A stretch of DNA of 33,413 nucleotides from Thermohalobaculum sp050331395 (lineage in GTDB: Bacteria > Pseudomonadota > Alphaproteobacteria > Rhodobacterales > Rhodobacteraceae): contig JBHJGX010000027.1 in the NCBI GenBank assembly GCA_050331395.1, positions 1 through 33,413 on the forward strand, written 5' to 3'. This document shows, in pieces, positions 1 to 8,407 of this stretch. The notes under the pieces were generated by a model. It did no database searches. It was not told the origin of the DNA and saw nothing but the letters and a program-made list of their open reading frames with translations. Each line of letters starts with the position of its first letter. The first letter of the stretch is position 1. Made by a program: the position numbers and the translations under genes.

Positions 1-1
1 G

Positions 2-74
2 CCCCCCCCCCCCCGGGCCGGCCCGGGCCGTGGGGCCGGGCCCTCTGCCCCACAGCGCCCCGCCGGGGGGGGGG
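2..74. repeat. Opposed poly-C and poly-G tracts with a GC hairpin between them
   Basis: A run of 13 C (2-14) faces a run of 10 G (65-74). Between them are GGCCCGGGCC-type palindromes and a 6-bp stem, TGGGGC (31-36) pairing with GCCCCA (47-52). The element lies just past the stop codon of the cyclase gene on the minus strand, so its simplest role is a strong, T-less transcription terminator for that gene. Such tracts are also prone to replication slippage and to G-quadruplex formation. The structure is directly visible; its function is inferred. Confidence 0.5.
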
Positions 75-85
75 CGCTCGGCGCG

Positions 86-1492
86 TCACTCGAGGATGGC
101 GACGTAGGCGGCGAGCCGGCCGCAGACCGCGTAAGGCGGGGGCGCCCATTGGCCCGAAAAGGCCCGGCCCTGTGCGCCCGGTCGGGGATCGTCGAAACGG
201 ATCGAGAGCGCGTCGGCCGCGGACCAGGTGCGCGCATAGGGCCAAATCGAGACGACGATGGCGTCGCCATCGCGGCGCGCCCGGGCGCGGAGTTCCATAT
301 CCGCACCGCCGAGGTTTCGGATCCGCCGCCAGCGGCTGTCGGGATCGAGCGGAAGCCGGTGAACGGCGTTGTCGCGGGCCAGGGCGCATTGGTTCCAGTT
401 CGAATCGAGATCCAAGGAAATCCGCACCCGGATGCTGTCCGGCCGGCCGGATGGACCGGGGAGATCGGGTTCAGGCGCCGCGCCGGCGGAGGGGGTCGCT
501 GTCGCAGGGGTTGCTGCGGGCGCCACCGGCAGCGGGGCGAGCGGCGTCTCGCGGCGCGGCGTCTCGCGGGGGGGAGCCGCGGGGGGCGGAGGCACAGGGG
601 GATACAGAGGAGCCGGTGGTGGCGTCTCAGTGACCGTGGCCTCCGGCAGGTACCGCGTCTCGCCCTCGATCCGGACCCGGAGATAGCCGCGGCCCGAAAC
701 CTCGATCCGTCCGGTGGCCTCGAGCCGCGTTCCGGCCGGGATGCGGGCGGTCGCGGGAAAGCCGGGGCCGGGGCCCGCGGCGAGCGCCGTCTCCGTGCGG
801 GTCCAGCGGCTGATTTCGACGGCTTCGATGGGCAGGGCGAGGGGCGGGTCGACCGGCTCGGGCACCGGCGCGAGGCCCGCATCCGCCGCCGCGAGGACGG
901 CCGCCGTGAGCCCGGTCCGGAGGGCCGCGCCGACCGCCGCTCGCTGTGACCGGGATGGCGGAGCGGCGGACCGGGCTTCGGTTTCGACACGGAAGACCCG
1001 CACCGGGCGGCGGATGTTCTTGACCGCGATCTCGCCCAGATCGATAAGGGCGTAGGGCAACCGGTCGCGGATCTGGTCTCGGACGGGTCGGGTTATGCAG
1101 ACCCCGCCCGCGGGTGCGAGCGCTTCGACCCGGGCCGCCACATTGACCCCGTCGCCGTAAAGATCGCCCTGATGCGCGATCACGTCGCCGAGGTTGACGC
1201 CGATCCGGATCATGAGCCCGGGTCCTGGCCGGGCCGCCAGCGCCGCCTGGATCTCGACGGCCGCGGTCACCGCATCGCCGACGCTCGGAAATTCGGCCAG
1301 GAGCCCGTCGCCCATGCGTTTGAAGATCCGCCCTCCGCGGCGCGCGACCACCGGGGCGAGCGTGCCGTCGAAAAGCGCGGCCACGGCCCGGAACGTACCG
1401 TCCTCGTCCGCGGCCATGGCACGGGAATAGCCGACCACATCGGCCGCGAGGATGGCCGCGAGGCGTTTCCGGGGAGGCAGCGTTTCGTTCAT
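86..1492 (-). CDS. Class III adenylate/guanylate cyclase with Pro-rich linker and C-terminal extension
   Basis: Probably makes cAMP or cGMP. In the 468-residue protein the catalytic domain spans about residues 8-175. It has the two metal-binding aspartates, D18 in AADVVGYSR and D62 in RMGDGLLAEF, and the GDGVNVAARVEAL segment that supplies the transition-state Asn and Arg. After it come a weakly hydrophobic stretch, an SH3-like piece (around GTRLEATGRIEVSGRGYLRVRIEG), a proline-rich linker and a C-terminal domain of about 110 residues that I do not recognise. An in-frame ATG 78 bases further upstream (1570) exists, but family members begin a few residues before RLAAILAADV, so the internal ATG was chosen. 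Neither start has a clear ribosome binding site. Nucleotide specificity and the role of the C-terminal part are unknown. Confidence 0.85.
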   Translation of the reverse strand: MNETLPPRKRLAAILAADVVGYSRAMAADEDGTFRAVAALFDGTLAPVVARRGGRIFKRMGDGLLAEFPSVGDAVTAAVEIQAALAARPGPGLMIRIGVNLGDVIAHQGDLYGDGVNVAARVEALAPAGGVCITRPVRDQIRDRLPYALIDLGEIAVKNIRRPVRVFRVETEARSAAPPSRSQRAAVGAALRTGLTAAVLAAADAGLAPVPEPVDPPLALPIEAVEISRWTRTETALAAGPGPGFPATARIPAGTRLEATGRIEVSGRGYLRVRIEGETRYLPEATVTETPPPAPLYPPVPPPPAAPPRETPRRETPLAPLPVAPAATPATATPSAGAAPEPDLPGPSGRPDSIRVRISLDLDSNWNQCALARDNAVHRLPLDPDSRWRRIRNLGGADMELRARARRDGDAIVVSIWPYARTWSAADALSIRFDDPRPGAQGRAFSGQWAPPPYAVCGRLAAYVAILE

Positions 1493-1611
1493 GGGCGAAG
1501 AGTAGCCGAGCCCGGAGGCGATGGCGCGCGGGAATATGGCGCGGGCGCCGAAACTGGCCGTGCTCGCCACGCGTTCTCGAGCCGAAAGTTACACGTCGGG
1601 CGGAGGCGCAA

Positions 1612-2076
1612 TCACCTATTGGCTGCGAGCGAGGCGTTGATCGCGTCGGCCTCCCCGGCAAGCAGGCAGCTGGAGGAGGCAGCGTCGAGCGGGAAGACGC
1701 CACGCTCGGTCCGCAGCACCAGGCGCATCGCGCCGTCCGTGTCGGTCTCCACCTCGGCCGCCAGCACCTCCGCCAAGGGCACGCTGCGCATCCGTTCGCG
1801 GATGATCGAGCGCGCCGGGCGGGTGACCTCGCCCTTCTGGCGGTCGAGCCGGATGTCGATGTCGATCTTGGCGGCCGCCGCGGCTGCGAGAAACACCCCT
1901 GCGAGGACGCTGCAGAGCCAGACATCGCCATGGCCGAGCCATGCATGGATCGCCCCGCCGACACAGACGCCCGCCCCTAAGCGCGCCATTAGCGGGAAGA
2001 CCAAGGGCCGATGGCAGCGGACGAGCCGGTCTGGCCGTGTCTCGAGATGCGCATCACGCTCCTCGCCCTGGCGCAC
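1612..2076 (-). CDS. Small membrane protein, hypothetical
   Basis: A protein of 154 residues with one or two hydrophobic segments (about residues 31-69), followed by a soluble part with a pattern such as RLDRQKGEVTRPARS and LRTERGVFPLD. This looks like the short PH-like or DUF-type membrane proteins common in Rhodobacteraceae, but I cannot name the family. The chosen start is GTG at 2076, because AAGGA lies 4-5 bases upstream. A shorter start, ATG at 1989, lacks a ribosome binding site but would place the first membrane segment at the N terminus. It is divergent from trhO with 44 bases between start codons and lies on the same strand as the cyclase, which begins about 120 bases downstream of its stop. 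Confidence 0.6.
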   Translation of the reverse strand: MRQGEERDAHLETRPDRLVRCHRPLVFPLMARLGAGVCVGGAIHAWLGHGDVWLCSVLAGVFLAAAAAAKIDIDIRLDRQKGEVTRPARSIIRERMRSVPLAEVLAAEVETDTDGAMRLVLRTERGVFPLDAASSSCLLAGEADAINASLAANR

Positions 2077-2120
2077 CGATCCTTGCTCTCAAGCGCTCGG
2101 GATCGATAGATGATCGTGCC

Positions 2121-3029
2121 ATGACCGTCCATGTTGCAGCGCTCTACCGGTTCACGCCGCTCGTCGCACCCGAGCGGCTGCGCGGCCCGCTTGCGGCCTG
2201 TGCCTGTTCGGCCGGGGTCCGGGGAACCCTGCTCCTCGCGCGGGAGGGGATCAACGGCACGGTTGCAGGCTCGCGCGCGGGGCTCGACCGGGTGCTGGCG
2301 CATATCCGGGGGCTGCCGGGCTGTGCGGGCCTCGATGTCAAGGAAAGCCGGGCGGAGGCGATGCCGTTCCGCCGCCTCAAGGTTCGGGTCAAGTCCGAGA
2401 TCGTGACGCTCGGTCAACCGGGCGCGGACCCGGCCGCTCGGGTCGGCACCTATGTGCCGGCGGAGGATTGGAACCGGGTGGTGGACGACCCGGGCACCGT
2501 GGTGATCGACACCCGGAACGATTACGAAGTCGCGATCGGGCGGTTCGCTGGCGCCGTTGATCCGGACACGCCGAGTTTCCGGGATTTCCCCGCCTGGTGG
2601 GCGGCGCATGCGGAGCGGTTCGCGGGCAAGCGGGTGGCGATGTATTGCACCGGCGGCATCCGCTGCGAGAAGGCCTCGAGCTGGCTCCTCGGCCAAGGCG
2701 TGCCGGAGGTGCTGCATCTGCAGGGCGGGATCCTCAGCTATCTCGAACGGGTGACCGAGACGGAGAGCCGCTGGCAGGGGGAGTGCTTTGTCTTCGACGG
2801 TCGAGTGGCGGTCGGCCATGGCCTTGCCGAGGGCAGCCACGCGCTCTGCCATGCCTGCGGACGGGCGGTCTCTTCTGAGGCGCGGGCACATTCCGCCTGG
2901 CGTCCGGGGGTCTCTTGCCCGGCCTGCATCGGGGAATATTCCGAGGCGGACCGGGCCCGCTTTGCCGAGCGAGAGCGGCAGTCGGCGCTTGCGCGCGCCC
3001 GCGGCAGGCGTCACCTGACCGAGGATTAG
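2121..3029 (+). CDS. trhO: tRNA uridine(34) hydroxylase TrhO (YceA rhodanese family)
   Basis: TrhO hydroxylates U34 of certain tRNAs to 5-hydroxyuridine using O2, an early step toward the wobble modifications cmo5U and mcmo5U. The 302-residue protein has the N-terminal acylphosphatase-like domain of the family (VAALYRFTPL, LLAREGINGTVAG) and a central rhodanese domain with the signature CTGGIRCEKAS. The active-site cysteine is C176. The C-terminal tail carries two Cys-X2-Cys pairs (CHAC, CPAC) that may bind zinc. The ATG at 2121 was chosen because MTVHVAALYRF matches the family N terminus; the frame is open further upstream, but that part has no family resemblance. Its stop is separated by a single base from the stop of the convergent molybdopterin-fold gene. 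Confidence 0.92.
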   Translation: MTVHVAALYRFTPLVAPERLRGPLAACACSAGVRGTLLLAREGINGTVAGSRAGLDRVLAHIRGLPGCAGLDVKESRAEAMPFRRLKVRVKSEIVTLGQPGADPAARVGTYVPAEDWNRVVDDPGTVVIDTRNDYEVAIGRFAGAVDPDTPSFRDFPAWWAAHAERFAGKRVAMYCTGGIRCEKASSWLLGQGVPEVLHLQGGILSYLERVTETESRWQGECFVFDGRVAVGHGLAEGSHALCHACGRAVSSEARAHSAWRPGVSCPACIGEYSEADRARFAERERQSALARARGRRHLTED

Positions 3030-3030
3030 A

Positions 3031-3549
3031 TCACTCGACGACGATGGTCGCGAGCGCCCATGGGCTCATGGTGTCGTTGACGATGGCGGCCTTCTCCGGG
3101 CCGAGGCCGTCATAATCGTAAAGGAGCCACACGGGGCCGAAGCCCTCCGGATCGAGGGGCGCGCCGTCCATGCTGAGCGCAAAGACCCCGCCCGCGGCGA
3201 GGATCCCGGCGATGGGCGCGGTCACGGAATAATCGTCGAGCGCGGTCATCCGGAGCTCGGTGCCCTCGGTGCCCGCAAGCCCGCGCAGCGCCGCGGCCTG
3301 AATGCCTTCGAAGACATGGACGGCGTCGCCGGTCGCGGGCGTCGCGGTCTCGACCGAGACCATGGGCAATGCCCGAAGTTGGGCCAGGTCGAGGCTGAGC
3401 CGGTCGCCCGCATTTGTCTTAGTGATCTTGCCCGAGATCTCGAGGACCACCTCGCCCGTCGGGGCGGGGACACGGTCCTCGGCCCGCGCGGCGACAGGCG
3501 CGAGCACCAGGAGGACGACGCTGCTCAGACAAGCCGAGAGATGGGTCAT
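3031..3549 (-). CDS. Exported molybdopterin-binding-fold (sulfite oxidase-like) protein
   Basis: A protein of 172 residues beginning with a clear signal peptide (THLSACLSSVVLLVLAP, cleaved around ARAED), so probably periplasmic. The mature part (LEISGKITKTNAGDRLSLDLAQLRALP ... LRMTALDDYSVTAPI ... GPVWLLYDYD) matches the short proteins annotated in Rhodobacteraceae as oxidoreductase molybdopterin-binding domain, related to the sulfite oxidase/YedY fold. No equivalent of the cysteine that coordinates molybdenum in SUOX/YedY is visible, so it may not hold the cofactor. The start at 3549 has AAGGAA about 9 bases upstream; the frame opens earlier, but that would put the signal peptide inside the protein. 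The substrate is unknown. Confidence 0.75.
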   Translation of the reverse strand: MTHLSACLSSVVLLVLAPVAARAEDRVPAPTGEVVLEISGKITKTNAGDRLSLDLAQLRALPMVSVETATPATGDAVHVFEGIQAAALRGLAGTEGTELRMTALDDYSVTAPIAGILAAGGVFALSMDGAPLDPEGFGPVWLLYDYDGLGPEKAAIVNDTMSPWALATIVVE

Positions 3550-3606
3550 GGGCGGTGTTCCTTGGACGGATCGCTGGCCACATCTTCGCACCGAAGTTGT
3601 CGGTTG

Positions 3607-4527
3607 TCAGCGGGTCTCGTGCCGCTGACGCGCGCCGGCGAGGGCCGCTAAGATCCCCGCGAGCGCCAAGAGGCCCATGCCGAGCGCGGTCTCTGGCGTG
3701 ATCCGCTCCCCGAGAAGCGCCCAGGCCGCAAATGGGGCCCAAAGGAGAAAGGTGAAGTCGAAAAGCCCCATGATCGAGGACGGCCCCGCCCGGTAACCGG
3801 CGGCCATCAGACCGGTGGCGAGGATACCGGCGACGCCGATCGCGAAGATCGCGCCGAGCAGGGCCGCGTCGGGCGGCGCCCAGGGCCGGGTGGCGAATTC
3901 GGCGCCCGGCGTGGCCGAGAGGAGACCCGCGAGCAGGGGTTGCGCGGCGAGCCCGAGAAGCCCCGCCACCAGGAGCCCGCCGAATTGCCAGACCGCGAGC
4001 GCAGCCGGGGTCTCCGACGCGCAATAGGCCCGGGTCCAAATCACGCTGAGCGCATAGAGGATGCCCGCGCCGATCGCGACGAGGCCCATGGGCTCGGGCG
4101 GGCCGAGCGTCAGTCCGAGGACGAGGGCCATGCCTCCGAGGCCGATGAGAAGCGCGACGAGGCGGAGCGGTCCGATGCGTTCGCCGAAGACCGTGCCCGC
4201 GATCACCACCACCCAGAGCGGCGAGGAGAAGATCCCGGCGGCCGCTTGCGAGATCCCCACCGCCGGCAGCGCCGCGAAATAGAGCATGAGCGCGCCGACC
4301 GAGAAGGCGGTGCGTTCGGCGACCCGGCGGGGCGCGGCCACCCTGAGGAGGCCGAGGCGACCGAGCGCGGCCGCGAGGCCGATCGCCAGCGGCAAGATCA
4401 TCGCCGAGCGGGTCGCATGGAACTGCCAGAGCCCCACCCGGTCGGCCAAAAGCGCCACGCCCACATCGCCCACGGCGATGAGCGCCGTGCCTGCCGAGAT
4501 CGCCGCCGCGCCTCTGACCGTCGACAC
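3607..4527 (-). CDS. EamA/DMT-superfamily transporter
   Basis: An inner-membrane protein of 306 residues with about ten hydrophobic segments in two repeated halves, the EamA (RhaT/RarD-like) architecture of drug/metabolite exporters. Typical features are SQAAAGIFSSPLWVVVIAG with VFGER after helix 4, and the C-terminal LLWAPFAAWALLGERITPETALGMGLLALAG. The likely start is GTG at 4527, with AAGGA about 9 bases upstream; this also puts the first helix near the N terminus. The frame stays open for another 2.5 kb upstream, but that part runs antisense to the acyl-CoA synthetase and flavoprotein region and is a high-GC artefact. It is divergent from the acyl-CoA synthetase with about 84 bases between starts. 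The substrate cannot be told from sequence. Confidence 0.85.
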   Translation of the reverse strand: MSTVRGAAAISAGTALIAVGDVGVALLADRVGLWQFHATRSAMILPLAIGLAAALGRLGLLRVAAPRRVAERTAFSVGALMLYFAALPAVGISQAAAGIFSSPLWVVVIAGTVFGERIGPLRLVALLIGLGGMALVLGLTLGPPEPMGLVAIGAGILYALSVIWTRAYCASETPAALAVWQFGGLLVAGLLGLAAQPLLAGLLSATPGAEFATRPWAPPDAALLGAIFAIGVAGILATGLMAAGYRAGPSSIMGLFDFTFLLWAPFAAWALLGERITPETALGMGLLALAGILAALAGARQRHETR

Positions 4528-4611
4528 TGCCCGTGGTCCTTCTTGCCGCTTCTGCCCCCGCCGAGCCCCCGTTACAGTCCCATGACAGAAAAACAAACCA
4601 GGGAGGAGCCC

Positions 4612-6240
4612 ATGCTCGGGCAGATGCAAGACTGGCCGCTGCGGGTCGGCCGGATCATCGACCATGCCGCGACCTATCACGGCGGCCGCCGGATCGTCGG
4701 GCGCGGTGCGGACGGCGCCCGCGTCGAGACCGACTGGGCCGGGATCCGCCACGACGCCATGCGCCTCACCGAGGCGCTTCGGGGGCTCGGGATCCGTCCG
4801 GGCACGGTGGTCGGCGTCATGGCCTGGAACGCACCCCGCCATCTGGTCGCCTGGTACGGCGTGCCCGGTGCGGGGGCGGTGCTGCACTCGCTCAACCCGC
4901 GCCTCGGGGCCGAGCAGCTCGGCTATATCTGCGACCATGCGGAGGATGCCTGGATCCTCGTCGATCCGGATCTCGTGCCGGTCCTCGAAGAAATCGCGCC
5001 CGCTTTGCCGCGGCTTCAAGGGGTGATCGTGCTGGACGCGAAGGTGCCCGAGACGACACTCCGGGTGCCGGTGCTCGCCTTCGATGCGCTGATCGACGCG
5101 GAGACCGGTGGGGGCGACTGGACCGCGGTCGAGGAGGGGGCCGCCTGCGGGATCTGCTATACCTCCGGCACGACCGGAAATCCGAAAGGCGTCGTCTATG
5201 CGCACCGGTCGAACGTGCTCCACGCGATGACGGTGGTGCAGCCGGATATGTTCGGCCTCTCCTGCCGCGACGTGGTGATGCCGGTCGTGCCGCTCTTTCA
5301 TGCGAACGGCTGGTCGACCGGGTTCTCGGCACCTTTGGCCGGGGCGGGCATGGTGCTGCCGGGGCGGCAGCTCGATCCCGCAAGCCTCATGGAGATGCTG
5401 GGCGAAGGGGTGACGTTCACCGCGGCCGTGCCGACGGTCTGGTTGCCGCTCTTGGCGCATCTCGACGCGACCGCTGGGGTGCTCCCCGATCTGGAGCGGG
5501 TGGTGATCGGCGGCTCGGCCTGTCCGCGGGCGGTGATCGAGGCGTTCCAGGAGCGCTACGGCGTGCGCGTGCTGCATGCCTGGGGGATGACCGAATGCTC
5601 GCCGATCGGGACGGTTGCCAGCTTCAAGCCCGAGGTGGCGGCGGCGGGGGCCGAGGCGCGGATGGCCGCACAGCTGTCGGTCGGTCACCCGCCCTTCGGC
5701 GTCGAGCTCGGCCTTCGCGACGAACTGGGCCGCCGGTTGCCCGCGGACGGGACGGCGACCGGGCGGTTGCAGATCCGCGGGCCAGGGGTAATCGCGCGGT
5801 ACCTGAAGGCGGACGCTCCGGCGACCGATGCAGAGGGCTGGTTCGACACGGGCGATGCGGCGACCCTGGACGGGTCCGGCTATGTGCGGATCACCGATCG
5901 GGTGAAAGACGTGATCAAATCGGGGGGCGAGTGGATCAGTTCGATCGATCTGGAGAACGCGGCCGTCGGGCACCCGGAGATCGCCGAGGCGGCGGCGATC
6001 GCCATGCCGCACCCCAAATGGGGCGAGCGGCCGGTGCTCGTGGTCGTGCTCCGCGAGGGGGGGCGGATCGATGCGGAGGGCGTGCTGGCGACGCTCGCGC
6101 CGCATTTCGCGCGCTGGCAGCTGCCCGACGAGGTGATCTTTCGCCCGGCGATCCCGCATACGGCGACGGGAAAGATCTCGAAACGGAAACTCCGGGACGA
6201 GTTGTCGGCCGAGGCCTATCGATTGCCGGATCTGCGCTGA
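4612..6240 (+). CDS. Medium/long-chain fatty acyl-CoA synthetase (AlkK/DmdB-like)
   Basis: An ANL-superfamily adenylating enzyme that activates a carboxylic acid with ATP and joins it to coenzyme A. The 542-residue protein has the AMP/P-loop motif YTSGTTGNPKG (Y183 onward), the VPLFHANGW motif, GWFDTGDAATLDGSGY with RITDRVKDVIKSGGEWIS, and the catalytic lysine K521 in TATGKISKRKL. The N terminus (MLGQMQDWPL, then IIDHAATYHG) is typical of the AlkK-like group that includes medium-chain acyl-CoA ligases and DmdB, the methylmercaptopropionate-CoA ligase of marine roseobacters. The exact acid cannot be assigned and no other dmd gene is visible. ATG 4612 is preferred over in-frame ATG 4582 because GGGAGGAG lies just before it. 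Confidence 0.9.
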   Translation: MLGQMQDWPLRVGRIIDHAATYHGGRRIVGRGADGARVETDWAGIRHDAMRLTEALRGLGIRPGTVVGVMAWNAPRHLVAWYGVPGAGAVLHSLNPRLGAEQLGYICDHAEDAWILVDPDLVPVLEEIAPALPRLQGVIVLDAKVPETTLRVPVLAFDALIDAETGGGDWTAVEEGAACGICYTSGTTGNPKGVVYAHRSNVLHAMTVVQPDMFGLSCRDVVMPVVPLFHANGWSTGFSAPLAGAGMVLPGRQLDPASLMEMLGEGVTFTAAVPTVWLPLLAHLDATAGVLPDLERVVIGGSACPRAVIEAFQERYGVRVLHAWGMTECSPIGTVASFKPEVAAAGAEARMAAQLSVGHPPFGVELGLRDELGRRLPADGTATGRLQIRGPGVIARYLKADAPATDAEGWFDTGDAATLDGSGYVRITDRVKDVIKSGGEWISSIDLENAAVGHPEIAEAAAIAMPHPKWGERPVLVVVLREGGRIDAEGVLATLAPHFARWQLPDEVIFRPAIPHTATGKISKRKLRDELSAEAYRLPDLR

Positions 6241-6366
6241 GGAAGGCGCCCTCGCCCCGGCGGGCCCCACCCACCCGGGCTGGCACCGTTCTGCCGGGCG
6301 GGTCCTGCGCCCCCCATCGGCCGGGCGGGGCGTGGGCGCGGCCGTCGATCTCGAGCGCTTTAGGGC

Positions 6367-6415
6367 CCTGACAGGACGGCGCGTTGGCGAGCGCCGGTCC
6401 CCGCGCCCTGTCAGG
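6367..6415. terminator. Inverted repeat overlapping the flavoprotein stop codon
   Basis: CCTGACAGG (6367-6375) is complemented exactly by CCTGTCAGG (6407-6415), and GGCGCG (6378-6383) pairs with CGCGCC inside it. The stem lies between the convergent acyl-CoA synthetase and flavoprotein genes, and its right arm contains the flavoprotein stop codon (TCA, 6411-6413). There is no T-run on either side. A bidirectional terminator is the simplest reading. Confidence 0.4.
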
Positions 6416-7703
6416 CCGATGGCGGGCGCGACGACGGCCCCCGAGCGACGAAGCCCGCCCGGATGGGTAGGGCCTGAGAGGGCGCGGGGGCCGGGCCGGG
6501 CCCGCCGGCAAGGTGTCGTGCCGCTGCCTGCCCCGCCCAGAAGCCCGTGGCGAGACAGCCGGTCAACAGATACCCGCCCGTCGGCGCCTCCCAGTCGAGC
6601 ATCTCTCCCGCGACGAAAACCGTTGGACGGGCCGCCAGCGCGAGCGCCGCATCGACCCCGTCCCAAGCGACCCCTCCGGCCGACGAGATCGCCTCGGAGA
6701 TGGGCCGCAGTCCGGCGACCGTGAGCGGCAGCGCTTTGATCCGGGCCGCGAGCGGGGCCGGGGCCGTCGGCACGGGGCCGTCGGCCTCGCGCAGGAGTGC
6801 GGCCTTCACCCCGGTGATCCCCGCACGTCGAAGCCGGTTGGCGAGGCTTTGACGCGGGCCCGCCCGCGCGAGCCGGGCTTCGATTGCCGCCTCGGTGCGC
6901 CCCGGAGCAAGATCGAGGGTCAGATCGCAGGCCCCGCGCAGCCGCTCGCGGATCGCCGCCGAGACTGCATAAACCGCGCTGCCTTCGAGGCCGGTTTCGG
7001 TGACCACGCATTCGCCGAGCGTCCGCGCCTCTCCCGCCGCCAGGCCGACGGGTTTGAGCGGGGCGCCGGCGAAGCGGCTGCGGAGCGTCTCTGACCAGGC
7101 GATCTCGATCCCGATATTGGCCGGGCGGAACGGCGCGACCGCGACCCCTGCGGCCTCGAGCCAGGGCACCCAGGCGGCGTCCGAGCCGAGCCGCGGCCAG
7201 GAGGCGCCTCCGAGGGCGAGGACGGTCGCGCGGGCGGCGATGCGCCGGGGACCGGCGGGGGTCTCGAAGCGGAGCGTCTCTCCGTCCCAGCCCGTCCAGC
7301 GCCAGCGCGTGCGGATCTCGACGCCCGCGGCAGCTAGGCGGGCGAGCCAGCGCCTGAGAAGCGGCGAGCCTTTCATCACGTGCGGAAAGACCCGGCCCGA
7401 ACTCCCCGTGAAGAGCGCTTCGCCGAGCCCTTCGGCCCAGGCCCGGCAGTCTTGCGGCCCGAACGCCCGCAGGATCGGCGCAAGCCGGGGCGCGGCCGTG
7501 CCGAAGGCAGCGAGAAACGCGTCCTCCGCCTCGTCTTTGGTGAGGTTGAGGCCGGATTTCCCCGCCATCAGAAACTTTCGGGCAACGCTGGGCTTGGCCT
7601 CGAGCACGACCGGGGGGTGACCGGCGGCGGCAAGAGCCTCCGCGGCCGCGAGCCCGGCCGGTCCTGCGCCGATCACCACGGCCGGGCGGCTTTCGTCAAC
7701 CAT
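6411..7703 (-). CDS. NAD(P)/FAD-dependent flavoprotein, HI0933/BaiN-like (TIGR03862 type)
   Basis: A flavoprotein of 430 residues starting with the dinucleotide-binding motif VVIGAGPAGLAAAEAL (G12, G14, G17), followed by LEAKPSVARKFLMAGKSGLNLT, which is diagnostic of the HI0933/YhiN/BaiN family. The C-terminal FAD-contacting segment is FVAGEMLDWEAPTGGYLLTGCLATG. Related proteins include the gut bacterial bile-acid reductase BaiN, but the substrate of the proteobacterial members is unknown. The ATG at 7703 is supported by GGAGGTG 7 bases upstream. It is divergent from the DUF6614 gene with 46 bases between starts, so the two probably share a control region. The last 25 or so residues (SQALPIRAGFVARGPSSRPPSA) look like an unstructured tail. 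Confidence 0.88.
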   Translation of the reverse strand: MVDESRPAVVIGAGPAGLAAAEALAAAGHPPVVLEAKPSVARKFLMAGKSGLNLTKDEAEDAFLAAFGTAAPRLAPILRAFGPQDCRAWAEGLGEALFTGSSGRVFPHVMKGSPLLRRWLARLAAAGVEIRTRWRWTGWDGETLRFETPAGPRRIAARATVLALGGASWPRLGSDAAWVPWLEAAGVAVAPFRPANIGIEIAWSETLRSRFAGAPLKPVGLAAGEARTLGECVVTETGLEGSAVYAVSAAIRERLRGACDLTLDLAPGRTEAAIEARLARAGPRQSLANRLRRAGITGVKAALLREADGPVPTAPAPLAARIKALPLTVAGLRPISEAISSAGGVAWDGVDAALALAARPTVFVAGEMLDWEAPTGGYLLTGCLATGFWAGQAAARHLAGGPGPAPAPSQALPIRAGFVARGPSSRPPSA

Positions 7704-7749
7704 CCGTCAACACCTCCGCGTCAGGGTGCGGCCAAGCAGGAGACCGGCC

Positions 7750-8100
7750 ATGAACCTCTACCACGCGCTTTTCGATCTCAAGGACGACGCCAAGGCGGTG
7801 GCCTTCGCCCACGCGCTCGAGCATTGGCTCGGCCATCTGCGGGAGGCCGGGACGATCGGGGGCTGGCGCCTCTTTCGCCGGAAGCTCGGGCTTGCCTCGG
7901 CGGCGCACCGGGATTTTTTGCTCGAGATCGACGTTGCCGATATGGCGGCGCTCGATCGCGTGTTTCGGCATGTGGCGCGCCATGACGACGAGATCGAGCG
8001 GCTCTATGCGCCGGTCCATTCCATGGTCGCGCGGGTCGAGGTGGGTCTCTATCGGCCGTTTCCCGACCCGGAACGGGCCGAACGGGTGTCGCTCCTCTGA
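7750..8100 (+). CDS. DUF6614 family protein
   Basis: A protein of 116 residues with no signal peptide or membrane segment. The start MNLYHALFDLKDDAKAVAFA and the segments GHLREAGTIGGWRLFRRKLGL and VHSMVARVEVGLYRPFPDP match the small DUF6614 proteins of alphaproteobacteria, which appear to be single-domain alpha/beta-barrel-like cytosolic proteins. No function is known. The start at 7750 has AGGAGA 6 bases upstream; a GTG 24 bases earlier is in frame but lacks a ribosome binding site. The following 300 bases carry no gene. Confidence 0.8.
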   Translation: MNLYHALFDLKDDAKAVAFAHALEHWLGHLREAGTIGGWRLFRRKLGLASAAHRDFLLEIDVADMAALDRVFRHVARHDDEIERLYAPVHSMVARVEVGLYRPFPDPERAERVSLL

Positions 8101-8407
8101 CGAGATCGGGAGACGCGGCGGGTCGGGTGCGGCGGCATCGAGGGGACCCGGTCACGGCTGCAGCCCTGGAAGCGGCCATGCGCCCGCCCGCCAGGGGCGC
8201 GCGCCGCGGGGCACGGGGCCCCGCGCTGCGATCGCGGATCGCAGATGGCCGCGTCGCCCCACTCGCCTCTTGCACCGGGCGGCCGGCATCGCCAGCCCCT
8301 CATCACCGAAGATCGCTCCGGCGGCCGGCTTCGGCACGGGGGAAGATCGCCGCACCCCCAGGCACCCCCTCCTCGGTCCGGTCGATCCGTGCCTTCACGC
8401 GCCGATG
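8101..8407. other. Intergenic stretch with no recognised gene
   Basis: This 307-base gap separates the DUF6614 gene from the convergent amidinotransferase gene. Short frames cross it, but none has family resemblance or a ribosome binding site. Inverted GC-rich patches are present (for example GCGATCGC followed by GGATCGC around 8228-8240), with no clear terminator. I see no RNA gene. Confidence 0.5.

Noticed and set aside
4528..7011. A 1134-codon minus-strand frame that continues the transporter gene far upstream
   Set aside because: The upstream part is rich in Arg, Pro, His and Gly and lies antisense to the well-supported acyl-CoA synthetase; long antisense frames are expected at this GC content.
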